A DNA stretch of 64,000 nt from Lunularia cruciata (taxonomy: Eukaryota > Streptophyta > Marchantiopsida > Lunulariales > Lunulariaceae). The stretch is from NCBI GenBank assembly GCA_948567375.1, contig OX419756.1:16745001-16809000 (forward strand). Direction: 5' to 3'. How positions within the stretch are numbered: the stretch's first letter is position 1; each line of letters begins with the position of its first letter. Below, in pieces: positions 1-10,565 of the stretch. Both the position numbers and the translations under genes were made by a program. The notes under the pieces are model-generated. The model did no database searches and was not told the origin of the DNA. It saw only the letters and a list, made by a program, of their open reading frames with translations.

Positions 1-1510
1 AGTAGCTTGTAACAACATAACATCATGTATTCTACATTGGAACTCCTTATCTAAGATTCCATACCAAACTAGACTACTTGGATCTCAATAACTCTTCGAG
101 TGAAATTGATCAACCATCTCATGTGAATGTATGTCTCGCATAGGCTCTCTCCAATCTTTCATTGGAACTCCTACAAGCTCCTTAGCTTGTCAATTTATAC
201 ACCTTGAAATTTTTGCATCAAGCACTAGAAGAACTACACCATGGAGTTAAACCTTGGTAACCTTGTATACCACCTCCTAGAGTGGTACCTCCACTTGTAG
301 TAGCATTATCTCCAACTAGTACACCTCCACTAGATCCACCAATGCTACTAGAGCTAGAACTCATAGGTACTACCCATCTATCCCTAGTGTAATACCAATA
401 GCTAGACACATGATCTAGAGATGAAATTTGGTTTGGTAACATTTGAGATGATATTATACATGATATACTTAGATTAGACAGAGGTATCACCAAAAGAGTA
501 CTTCGACTAATAGATCAAAAACCAAAATATGCTTGAAGACTTTAGAATCAATAGCTAAACATATGATCTAAAGGTAGAATTTGGGTTGGTGACATCTGGA
601 AGGGATGGTACACATAATGGACAAAGTAGAGAAAGTAGAGGTATCACAAAAAGAGAACTTCTACTAATAGGGCGGAAACCAAAATAGGCCTAAGCTTTAA
701 AGGCAATTTTGGAGGCCTAAACGGATGAATTAGGTCTCAAAAATTGTTTGAGTCCTCCCTCTAATAGAAGAAATGTTGGCTTTCCCTTCCCCCCAGTTTG
801 TCTCACTAAGAGCTTTCCAATGATACCTCACTCATGTGATTTTCAGCTCCCTACATGACAATTCCTAAAAGATTCCCTTTGGTCAAAGCCTATTTGACCA
901 ACCAGATGAGACCAAGATCTACATGCCATCCATCCAACCAAGTAATATAAGGGTGGAGCTCACTAACATGCCTATCCATGTGCCTAACCCTATGGTGGAG
1001 CATCCTTGGAGGAGATCCTCTTAGGCTATATAATCAAGAGAAGGTGTTCCCTTGGGGCATTGAAGTTTGAGTGTGAAACTTGTGTTTTCTCTTTTGTGTT
1101 TCTCTACTATCCTCAAAATATTACACCTAGCAACCAAGCCTAAAGTGATGGAAATGTAGTTTGGAGACCAATATTGTCTCCATAGTTCAATCTCCTCCAA
1201 GTGAGCTCTCCTAAACTCATGACAGTCATCCATTGGTGGACCTTCCAAGTGTTGAAATAACCTCTTCCATGCCATGAAAGGTCTGACAAAGTTGGTTCTA
1301 CATCTATTGCAAATCATACAAACTATCAAACTCGTAGATAAAGTCATCCAACTCAATGGTACCCATTATACCAAAGTAGCAGTTGGGGCCTTTGGAGGGC
1401 CCATAAATCTTGTCCATGTCCCACAACAATGGTACGGATATACCAAGTGCACTCTCAATTGAATCAACTCTTGTATCAAACTCCAGTTCAAAGTCAATCT
1501 CCTCCCTCAT
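1..1510 (-). pseudogene. gag remnant of Ty3/gypsy-like element, copy A (interrupted, runs off window)
   Basis: Minus-strand coding remnant in two pieces (about 1131-1510 and 1-387), split by the solo LTR at 388-1125. The upstream piece still reads continuously for about 110 codons and includes the blocks HLEGPPMDD and YWSPNYISITLGL, which recur in the second copy at 13,690-14,165. Positions 1-250 match the gag core near 13,440-13,690, which carries the IEAQVVQFWYG block. The rest of this element would lie left of the window. Seen: close similarity between the two copies, and stops and frameshifts. Known: this hydrophobic and aromatic pattern followed downstream by a zinc knuckle is typical of Ty3/gypsy Gag. 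Inferred: same family as the methyltransferase-bearing element to the right. Confidence 0.65.
388..1125. mobile_element. Solo LTR with perfect target-site duplication
   Basis: 738-bp solo LTR. Its ends are perfect 7-bp inverted repeats, TGTAATA and TATTACA. The 5-bp duplication CCTAG lies immediately outside at 383-387 and 1126-1130. The sibling copy near 13,820 lacks the insert and keeps the flanking gag sequence, so it represents the empty site. The LTR contains an internal partial duplication (about 391-510 and 545-650) that is also present in the related LTR at 11,594-12,352. No coding region. It was produced by LTR-LTR recombination after insertion into gag. Confidence 0.88.
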
Positions 1511-1565
1511 TAGGACTTGGGATACAAGCTAATATCGAGTGCCACTCCGGGTAAACCCATTGTAT

Positions 1566-1675
1566 ATTGTAGTGCTATCTCCTCTAGAATCCCCAAAGAA
1601 TTGCATCATGACAATGTTACATTGTAGTGCTATCTCCTCTAGAATCCCCAAAGAATTGCATCATGACAATGTAAC
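1566..1675. repeat. 55-bp tandem duplication
   Basis: Two near-identical 55-bp units (1566-1620 and 1621-1675) with only a single-base difference at the ends. They lie in the leader upstream of gag copy A. The corresponding stretch near 14,240-14,300 has a single unit, so the duplication arose after the two copies diverged. Confidence 0.85.
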
Positions 1676-2184
1676 TTAAATCACAACCGTAACCACCACA
1701 ACTACCCCACCAAGAATCACCACCAACTTTACACTACCCACTAATGTAGCTCTAATTGTGATCATTATACTAGAAGAAAAGGCAATTTGTAAGCTGCTAT
1801 CACAACACCCACCCCCATGGTCTATAGGTCATCACTCCTTACCTCATCAAAGAGAAACATAGATAGTCTTATTGGCTATCACTCTAGCCTCACTACCAAG
1901 AGCACACTAGAGCACTAATGCTCTAAATTTAGGGTACTTCACATAAACATGGTGCACAAATAAGAAGTAGAGAATGGAGGGGGTCCAATCATAAGAAATC
2001 CAAATAAAACCCTTCATCTCATAAATCAACATTGGATTGACTCTACCACCAGTTGGCATTTGATATAATAGGAGTGTTTATCTACTTCCTAAGCTACCAA
2101 GATCACCAAGAATGGATCAAATTGCCTCTCTTAGCCAAAGCTACATGTGTATAAGTATCAACAAAATAATCACTAAGACGATAA

Positions 2185-2270
2185 GTGAAGGTAGACCAAT
2201 TGGCTAGGGCACCAGTCTAGGAACCAGATATGTAGGATTCAAACCCTATTGTGCACAATCTAGAAGGGTG
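2185..2270 (+). repeat. tRNA-like (SINE-like) sequence in retroelement leader, copy A
   Basis: An A-box-like TAGACCAATTGG (2192-2203) is followed, 32 bases later, by a B-box-like GATTCAAACCC (2236-2246). Spacing and order fit an RNA polymerase III tRNA promoter. No convincing complete cloverleaf can be folded by eye, so a working tRNA gene is not claimed. A homologous copy sits at 14,815-14,895. Both lie antisense to the surrounding retroelement. It is probably a tRNA-derived SINE or a tRNA-derived piece of the element's leader. Confidence 0.5.
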
Positions 2271-2959
2271 GGTAGATTTTACCAAATAATGACCAGAAAA
2301 AATCATCTAAACTAGTTAGCCTCATGCCAAACAAGTTTGCTTGTTTTCACTTCTAGGCCTTTGTAGCGTCTCATAGCCCATAGCCCTATGTCTCTAAACA
2401 CTAAAATTTGGCCAAATGAGGCAACCTCCACAAATCTGGCCAAGCTTCACCCAACTCAAGCCAAATCTTAGGCAATTCATGTGACCTCCAAATCTGGGAA
2501 ACCTCCACCAAATTTGATGTAAATATGACATAATTCCTCCATAGTTGGCTGACCACCAAATCTTCTATTAAATCTCCACTCAAGCCAAATTGGATGGATG
2601 TGGACACTGGAAGGATGGGGATATCCAAATCCCTAATTCAAGAGATGGGTTCCCAACTCCACCCTTAATTTTGAACTTCAAGCTCAATTCCCACCATATT
2701 GACCTAATTTCACTTCTTTGGCTCAAATTGAACACCCATTGCCTCAAATTGACTCTATTCTCAAAAAATTGGCTCATGCTTTCGTATACCATATGCCCCA
2801 TTACCAAATTTACATCAAATCACATAGAGCTTCTTCACATAATTACTCTCAAGGAAATCTGAACCACGATCAAAGTACCAATGATTAGCCAAGCTTGGAG
2901 ATACTACCAAGACCCTTAGTTCTTGCACCTGATTTCCCCTTAACTCTCACTTCTTTGAT

Positions 2960-3410
2960 GAAATCGATTCTTACTTTACTCAAATCACACTCAAATTAGA
3001 TAAGTACTCAATCCTTCACTCATAAATTTGCCAATAATTAGGCACTGATTACAATCAAGCCACATACACTCTAGCTACGAGACTCCAAGTGATGCTCATT
3101 GGCCTTTGTCCACCAAATCCAAGAACTGAAAGGCTCAATATCAAAGAAGTGAGCTCTCTAGAGTTGCACTTCAAAGGTATACTCCTTTACTCAACCTAGG
3201 TCTCCAACCCTAACAACATTGTTGATGGCACATATGATGGTGCAAATGGTGCAAGTGACGATGGGTATCACTATGTGATTGGTAGCACTAACATGAAATT
3301 GGACCACCAACAAGTAGTCCATGAGTAACTACCAAAATACTTATGACTACCAACACTTCCACTCCAATGTTGAGCAAACTAACCTCAACGCTACTAATGT
3401 CATGATAAAT
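2960..3410. repeat. Dispersed direct repeat R2, left copy (candidate LTR)
   Basis: About 450 bp that align end to end with 5525-5965 at moderate identity; shared landmarks include AAGTGAGCTCT and TTGAGCAAACTA. The right copy lies just downstream, in element sense, of the integrase-PHD region of the large element. An LTR or 3' untranslated role is therefore possible, but no clean TG...CA ends or target duplication were found. No coding region of any length. Confidence 0.5.
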
Positions 3411-4139
3411 AATAGTTTCCAAATTTGCTTTGCTAATAGTTTTCCATTTTTCATTGCTAGACAAAGTTCAACAGAGAGCATATTGTAAATGTTAGCATAT
3501 GCATGGGAGTTTTCTATTTTGTGAAGTAATAGTTCTCCAATTTGCATTGCAAGATAAGTGTTGCAAGAGATGAATATTTTGTGACCGTATATCAATTAGA
3601 GCTCTCTATTTTGAAGCTCTCCCTATTTGGATCAATAGTAGTATAGACATCTATTTGAATCAATAATAGATTTCCAATATGTGATATAAAGCTTGTTAAT
3701 TTTGCCATATTGAGTAGAAACTCACAATTAACTTCATTGGATTGATTCTATTGTTAATTTGATGGGAGAGAGTGTATAATGGACTAGAATGAGAAGTTGG
3801 ACTTATTTTTGCATTTGGTTATCTTGAACCAATCAATGAAATGGAGGCAAGATTGGGGAGTGGAAGAACTAAAAACATTCAATTAATGGTGATTTATTCA
3901 AGATTGATGCATTTAGAGAGGATATGTAAGTTAGATTTTTTTAACTTGTAACTTTGAATGAGTATAAATTATGGGTAGTTGAAACAATATAATCACAAAT
4001 TGCAAATGGTCATTTTATCTAAAATGCCATTCAAACAAGAGTTTGAACAAAAAACTACTACCTTTTTTTAAGTAAGAATGGAAATGCATTGCCTACAAAA
4101 ACTTATTTTGCTCCTTAAACCACATAGTTCTCAATACAG

Positions 4140-4246
4140 CAAGCAGCATAATGCATGCAAGCACAATGTGAGTCATGTAATATTGGTGTATTTGTCTCTA
4201 AATCTTTATATCTAGAAATGAATCTACATAGCTAGAAGTGCCTTTT

Positions 4247-4287
<41 letters not shown>

Positions 4288-4470
4288 CAAATTGGAAAAA
4301 ATTACAATAGAATCAAAAAAGGATAATGTACTAAGCTGCATAATGCATGCAAGTACCAAGTCAACATGCAATATTTGTGCACTTCTCTATAAATCTTTAC
4401 ATCTAAAAGTGAATCTACATAGCTAGAAGTGCCTTTTGTCTTTATATATATATTTGGAACAAATTACAAT
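4140..4470. repeat. 193-bp imperfect tandem duplication with (AT)n tract
   Basis: Two units begin near 4140 and 4333. Both contain CATAATGCATGCAAG and later CTACATAGCTAGAAGTGCC. Each is followed by a TA-rich tract; the first is an uninterrupted (AT)n microsatellite at about 4249-4283. The region is A+T rich and non-coding. Confidence 0.8.
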
Positions 4471-5524
4471 AGAATAAAAGAAGGATATATGGATTATATG
4501 AAGGGACTAAAAAAATTAAACCATATTCAGAAGCAAAAAAAGTCTAAAATAAAGCCTTGAAGATGATAGAATTTGAACTTATTTTAGATTGGTTTGTGCA
4601 ATAACTATTTTATTATATTTTCTCCAAATTACACAACAAAGTCTAGACATACAAATTTATCATAAGTCTATGTTATCAAATATCATAATCTTATCTTTCA
4701 AGGAACACTTCCACCACTTTTGTCATTTTCTTGCACCTTGGTCTAGATGAACATACTCTATCTACCTACAATTTTGAGTTTTTTATTCATAGTTAGAGTG
4801 TTGTAATTTTATCAAAGTTCATTTAGTTTTATGTGCACCTTGGTTGAGATCCATTTGCTCTTTCAATTCTGACTTTTTGATCTAACATGACATATTTAAA
4901 GTTCCTATTCAAGATAGCAAACTTCACAAGCTAATGCTTTAGACAATGCTCATCCACTCTAGCTTAATCATGTCAATTAGAGAACTACTATTCCCACAAG
5001 ATAATTCATATGCAAGATTTTATTACAATTATCACATATCAAACTCCTAATTAATGTTGTGTAAAGTAACCATCCATATCATAGCTCACCTAACTATAAC
5101 AACCAAAGACATTGTTCAAGCAAAACATAAAATCTATAACATTATACCATTAATTAAGATTGAATTAAATCAATAATTTTGCATTTTGTTATATTCTCAA
5201 ATTACTTTCAATTTCTTTAGATTTTTTATGTTTTTATTGTTATTATATTCTCAAATGGTATTAGAATTTCTTGAGTTTTCATCTCCGTGCAAAAGATTCA
5301 ATTGAGTAGATGATGAGAGGTATGATAAAATAGATAGGTATATTTACCTCAAAAGAAGAGAAATTAGTTTTCTTTTATTTCTTATATCATCTCTTATCCA
5401 AACTTAGTAGATACAAAGTGTCGTGTGTATATATATTGTTATCAATATCATACACTATAGAAGCTCATATATATACTCATAAATTTCTTTTACATAGACT
5501 CTAAAGTACCACAATAATTAATTC
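4471..5524. other. A+T-rich intervening DNA
   Basis: No gene, structural RNA or clear repeat boundary is visible. The two flanking copies of repeat R2 suggest it is internal or spacer DNA of decayed mobile elements. Confidence 0.5.
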
Positions 5525-5965
5525 AGTCTTCATTCAAATCACACTCAAATTGGATCTAAATTTGATCATCCACTCAACAATCTACCAACAATCAAGCATT
5601 GATTACAATTAAGTCATACCCACTCTAGCTAAGAGACTCTAGGTGATGCTTATTGAACTCTATCCACCATAGCTAGAAACTTGAAAGCTTAACATCATAA
5701 AAGTGAGCTCTTTGGAGCTACACTTTGAAGGTATACCACTTTGCTCGACCTGGATCTCCAACCTAATGGTGCCATTGATGGCATATTTAATAGTGCAAAT
5801 ATTGCAAGTGACAATGGGTCATATAGTGTAATCAATAGCCATAATACAAAATTTGGCCGCCACTAAGTAGTCTCTAAGCCACTAGTAATACAACTCTAAC
5901 AGCCAACACTATCCTCCAACATTTGAGCAAACTAGTGTTGGTGATGCAAATATCATGAAAATTAT
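5525..5965. repeat. Dispersed direct repeat R2, right copy
   Basis: Second copy of the block at 2960-3410, about 2.56 kb to its right and in the same orientation. It lies downstream, in element sense, of the integrase and PHD remnant, where a 3' untranslated region or 3' LTR is expected. Ends are not sharp. Confidence 0.5.
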
Positions 5966-6209
5966 TATGCATATAAACTTGACTATAAAATATACATCAT
6001 TGTAAACATCATACCCTATAGAAGCAAACTCATACAAAAGTCATACATAAACTCTAAAGTACCACAATTACTCCTTAGTTGGCAATTATATCACTCTAAC
6101 TCCATATAGCCATCTATTCCAAGTATGTGATATGCCCTATGGTAGACCCAAAGGCTGAGTGCTATTGAGCCACATTGTTAGTCGCTTGTTTGCATTCTAT
6201 ATCATATAA

Positions 6210-6357
6210 AGAGTGAACTAGCTATAGACCAGTACATTGGAGATATGACTACCATGAGGGGAGGAGTCAAACATGTCATATGACATCCTCTCAAATAGCT
6301 ATCACACACCAACATAATAGCAACTCCATCGGAATAGCCACATAATCTACACCTACA
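6210..6357 (-). pseudogene. PHD-type zinc finger remnant at the C-terminus of integrase
   Basis: One minus-strand frame reads CRLC (paired cysteines), then LVCDSYLRGCHMTCLTPPL. This follows the PHD spacing C-x2-C ... C-x2-C-x4-H-x2-C and the common tail CLxPPL. The fourth ligand is Tyr instead of Cys (TGT to TAT), the usual aromatic before His is Cys, and the last Cys pair is gone. It follows directly on the integrase C-terminal region. PHD fingers bind histone H3 tails, so in an integrase they could guide insertion. That role is an inference, and this copy is dead. Confidence 0.6.
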
Positions 6358-6419
6358 AGCTTGCATATACAATTGCTAAGCTTGGGTTCATAGTGCAATC
6401 AATGTTTGGGAGGTGGCAT

Positions 6420-7260
6420 AGTGCACAATTGCACAAATGATCCTTCCAAACAACACAATCATATCCTTCCAACATGAGGACTCTAGAAGGTATATTCAAA
6501 ATAGTGTGGCATATAGTCACATCAAGTGTCATTGGTATAATCTATTATAGCTATACATAATCACCTTAATGAAATTGATGGATTGAGGATATATAACCTC
6601 CACTTCAAATAGTAGCATAGCTTAAGGTATCCATATGCTGAACAATTACTAAGTTCTAAAAGGCCATCAATATCACTCTCTAAAAGATCTTTGCACATTG
6701 ATAACATGTGCTCATCCATATGTTTGGTTCATTCAAGTCCAAAACTACAATAACATCACAACAAAGAGTTGTAAGTAAATTTGGATCTTGTTCATAGAGT
6801 AGAAAGTAAGGAGAGAAGGATGTTAATTAGGCTTTTTGGCTGAATCAATGCCCATGGCCAACCAAGGTAATTGGAGATCCCAATCTCCCAAGTGACCTCT
6901 GTGCAAACCATATGTTCATAATTCTATATTCACCATTTGAAATACTCTCTCTACTAAGCCATCTACCTCATAGTGATCTTGGGAGGTATATAGTGATCAA
7001 TCAAGGCCTTGTTGCACAAGACCTAAAACTCTCCCTAGAACTTTGTACCTTGATTGGTCAAATCCTCAACTTGTGTACCAAAATGACTAAGAACTTGATC
7101 CACAAACAAGTAAGTTGTCCTTTCATTGGACTTCTCAAGAAGTATCACCAAATTGATCTACTTAGAGAAGTCCTCCACCATAACCAAAACATAGTAGTGA
7201 TGTCTTACAATCAATGATAAGGGTCTAGAAAAGTCCACAATCTAATGTTAACCAAAGCTC
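6420..7260 (-). pseudogene. Retroviral-type integrase remnant
   Basis: The catalytic-core frame around 7,210-6,990 reads LVMVEDFSK, then LLEKSNERTTYLFVDQVLSHF and LTNQGTKF. The family block at that last site is D-Q-G-T-E-F, so the second catalytic Asp has become Asn and the Glu has become Lys. The C-terminal half (6,880-6,420) still shows a DWDLQLPWLAM block. In-frame stops are frequent. The likely HHCC zone at 7,560-7,300 is too eroded to assign ligands. Such an integrase would join element cDNA to the chromosome; this copy cannot. Confidence 0.75.
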
Positions 7261-7989
7261 ATGCTAGGCAATGGGTGTAATTGTGGCATGAGAGCATTAA
7301 ATGGTGCTCTCACTTGGTCATAAACCATACATATGGCAAAAACCTATTGTACATTGGTTTGTATATTGTGCCATAAATAATGACTCTAGAGTAAGCTATA
7401 TCTATGCTTTATTCCAAAATGTCTTAGCTCCTCATCAACACAACATACCAATTATGGTCTCCAAGTTAGAAGTGGTACTACTCACACTCTACCATCTTCC
7501 TATACATGAAGAAGGTGTCTAATTTCCAATCTAATCTAGCTATCTAGCTCATTAAAGGACATGGTCTCTCTCCTTGGCACCAACTATACCACCCACACCA
7601 CCGGTGCAAAGACAATCCATCACTAATACATCATCATGAATGTCTTGTTGATATGTATCAATAGCTCCAATACTATCTCTTGGATATGCGACCTCAATAA
7701 CTTCTCTTGTATGTGATGAGAGAGATATCATCAAAGCCTTAGAAAATATACATAGAAAGATAGATACCACCAACTTGGTACTATCTCCTCATCTATCTCA
7801 TCATGCTAACATGCTCCAATCTAACCACGTTGGCTAAGATATGAGTTTCTACTCAACCCATTTGCATCCCATTTGCCACCACTCTAGGTTTGTGAATAAC
7901 CATTAAATCCTATTCTTGTAAACTTAGAGCTCATCATCCAAGCTTCCCTAAAAGCTTGTCAGATTCCATCAACCACTTCAATGGTTGAT

Positions 7990-8400
7990 GGTAAGTGATG
8001 AGGGTGAAGGGTCAAATGAACTATACCTTACCTTTGTTGAATTGTTGGAGCAACTAGCATAGGCCACTACAAACTCTTTCCTCTTATCATCCTACTAGGT
8101 GAGTATTGCTCCAAGCTCCAACATACTCCAATCAATATCTAGAATGGTTATCCTTTGATTTATCTCCTAAGAATAAAGGCACATATCAACCTCTCCTTGA
8201 GCTCTATAAAGCTCTCCCTTGCTCATCTCACCCAACACCACTCTTGTGTAAGCTTGGTCAACTTTGTCAAAGCCTTGGCAATAGCACTAAATCCTCTAAC
8301 ATATTAGCAATAAAATTTTGCCAACCCAAGGAAGAGTGCCAAGGAATGTTGGCACTTTTCTCACATTTGTAAGTTGAGGAATAAAAGCAATAGCCTTCAC
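7990..8400 (-). pseudogene. RNase H domain and connection remnant
   Basis: The connection reads FLGTLPWLAKF. Further on, ILDIDWSMLELGAILT and KEFVVAYAS match the start of Ty3/gypsy RNase H, including the first catalytic Asp of the D-W-S block. Stops interrupt all frames. RNase H would remove RNA from the cDNA hybrid. From about 7,990 down to the integrase at 7,560 no further domain could be recognised. Confidence 0.7.
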
Positions 8401-8499
8401 CTTTGTCTATTGAACACCAAGTCAACCAGGATAGATAGTATGACCCAAATAATCAACCTACTTGTGGAAGAATCTACACTTCCCAAGTTATAATTTGAG

Positions 8500-9240
8500 T
8501 CCATGAGATCTCAACCTCTCAAACATGTCCAACAAACATTTCTCATGCTCCTCTATAATGAGATCTCAACCTCTCAAACACTTCTAACAAACATTTCTCA
8601 TGCTCCTCCATAGTAGTGCTATAGACTAAAATGTCATCAATATAGTACCAAGAAAAATGCAATCTTCTTAGGATCTTGTCTTGTCTATGACCCTTTAGAA
8701 CTTGGTAGGAATGTTCTTTAACCCAAATGGTAAGAACCTCCACTAATATAACATATTCTTGCCATGAGGCTCAAAAGACTCTGAATGTTATCTTGTACTT
8801 TATTCCTCCTTAATTGGCAATTGATAATATCTTGCTCAAAGATCCAAAGAATTGAAGACCTTTGCATGCCCAATTGCATTAAAGATCTCATCTAGTGTAG
8901 GTATAGAATACCAATCAGCCCTAGTTTTTTGGTCGAGAGGATAGTAATCTCCACACATTTGTCTATCTATGTAGTTGCCATGCATATCATTCTTGTTTGG
9001 CATCATTGGCACCATTGATGCATACTCTCCATGTGAAATCTCCACTAAACCAACCTCAAAAAGTCTTTACTCTAGCTCTAAATCAACATTCTCTCTATGT
9101 CATTATATCTATAGGGTCATCAAAAAATTGATATATCACTAGTCAACTCAATCCAAATACCATATCCTTTAGAGCACCCAAATCCTTCATATTAAACGCA
9201 AAACAACTCATGTAGCCCCTCAAGAACCTGCAAACTCTCC
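8500..9240 (-). pseudogene. Ty3/gypsy reverse transcriptase remnant
   Basis: Open pieces at 9,045-8,836 and 8,743-8,543 hold the diagnostic order of motifs. These are GEYASMVPMMPNKNDMHGN, then QMCGDYYPLDQKT, PTLDEIFNAIGHAKVFNSLDL (motif A Asp) and, after a broken stretch, FLPFGLKN. Finally WYYIDDILVYS carries the catalytic Asp pair. At least four stops or frameshifts separate these blocks. A 55-bp tandem duplication (8,503-8,612) follows the YIDD region. Seen: motifs and breaks. Known: this arrangement is specific to gypsy-type LTR retroelements. Confidence 0.92.
8503..8612. repeat. 55-bp tandem duplication in the RT remnant
   Basis: Units 8503-8557 and 8558-8612 each begin with ATGAGATCTCAACCTCTCAA and differ at a few bases. 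It duplicates RT sequence just downstream of the YIDD motif. Confidence 0.85.
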
Positions 9241-9689
9241 ATCTTTCTCTACTTGTAATCTTGGGTCCAATGTTCGGCTCTCAAGTATCCTCTATAATTA
9301 CTAAAAGAGTGGAAGATGTACTGATTGGTTGCTACATTGGGTCCCTTGGGAGTAGTAATATCATACCCCCAACCACTAGAGTCCCAGACCTTAGAGCAAA
9401 AAATCCCTCTACCTTGGCTGCAAGCTCCATACGTCCTCTAGTTGCATCTCAAGTAGACCAAGGGTGTAACCTAAGTAGACCATGCTCACCCCAAGTAGAC
9501 CACTCTCACTAGTAGCCATTGGTTGTGTCCTAAGAATACTATGCCTATTTTTTCTATTGCCCTCAATATGCTTAAATCATCTTGATAAGCATAGAGCTCA
9601 CAAGTGTTTGAGTGATGCATATCCTATGTTGCTCTGCCAAGCCAAGGCTCATAATCTAGGTCAAAGAGTTTAGGTCCATAGCTTGACCT
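9241..9689 (-). pseudogene. Linker between methyltransferase and reverse transcriptase
   Basis: Minus-strand frames carry FNMKDLGALK-like sequence leading into RT, and LGQAMDLNSLTW-like sequence just after the methyltransferase. No catalytic motif is visible. Short direct repeats of AAGTAGACCA occur at about 9,450-9,505. Confidence 0.5.
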
Positions 9690-10565
9690 AACACTTAATG
9701 CCCAAATCCTCTAAAATGATGGGAATGTGATACAAAAACCCGTTGTTGGCTCTCTTTCATTGGCGTTGGGCTCCACCAATTGCTATAACTTTGAATCCCA
9801 AACAAGTCCAAGAGCTCCTTCTCAAAACCATGTGAGCTTGGGAAATTCATGAGTGTGGGTAAAGTTGCTTTGGGCTGCCCAAGAATGTTCAGAGCTTCCA
9901 TAGGTGACCTATCAACCACTACAAATGTTTGAGATTGGCACCCAACATCCAAAATATCACCAACAATAAGGTGGGCTAGTTGTTGAATCCCATCATATGC
10001 ACATTGTAAAGCCTCTCTAGGTAAGAGGTTCATCCACCAAAGATAAAGATGATGAGCATGTGATCCAACTTTAGCTTCATCTAACAACACGGGAAGTCCC
10101 ATCTAAGAATGGACCTGATGTATACTTGCCACCACTTGTGTATGAGAATCATCCATCAAAGAGATATATTCCAAAATGTAGGTTGGAGAAATAGACTAGT
10201 GAACTTGGAGATGTTGTAGTATACATAATATCTCCCAAAACACAAAAGAACAAGGACATATTGACCTTGAACTTGGTCAACATAGGTATATCCTTGACAT
10301 TTCCATCCAAAAATCACAAAATAAATGAGTCCATGTCTCACCAAATCCTATGCTCTTAGCAAGGAAATGTCTATTAGTAACTCTTGACTATTGATATTGA
10401 CAATAACTCAAGATACCAATAGGCCAAGTGTGCCACATGATGTAGAGAGCCTTGCTTAGCAATCTCATCTCTCTCTACATACAAGTACCTTTGAACTTGT
10501 ATTTACATGTAGTACTATAGCTAGTTGAGTGCTAATCTCACCAAACAACTCCAATAGATATACTT
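9690..10565 (-). pseudogene. DNA cytosine-C5 methyltransferase-like domain in a retroelement
   Basis: Motifs appear in the canonical order on the minus strand. Motif I is LLELFGEIST (about 10,557-10,528; family E-L-F-G-G-x-x-T). Motif IV is IFGWKCQGY (10,314-10,288; family G-W-P-C-Q-G), keeping the catalytic Cys but with Pro replaced by Lys. Motif VI is YILEYI (about 10,180-10,163; family L-E-N-V), keeping Glu. The continuous stretch 10,102-9,695 begins GLPVLLDEAKVGSHAHHLYL and has W-W-x-N-L-x-P, like R-Y-F-W-G-N-L-P of DNMT3-type enzymes, then LPTLMNFPSSHGF. Motifs I and IV share a frame; VI and the C-terminal part share another. There are several stops. The family adds methyl groups to cytosine in DNA; this copy cannot. 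It sits where an ancestral pol polyprotein would be, directly before RT. Confidence 0.8.

Noticed and set aside
2185-2270. A functional tRNA gene
   Set aside because: Only the A and B boxes match; acceptor and anticodon stems cannot be paired convincingly, and the sequence is part of a duplicated repeat.
4238-4426. Short plus-strand reading frame with an Ile-Tyr run
   Set aside because: It is the translation of the (AT)n microsatellite and flanking repeat.
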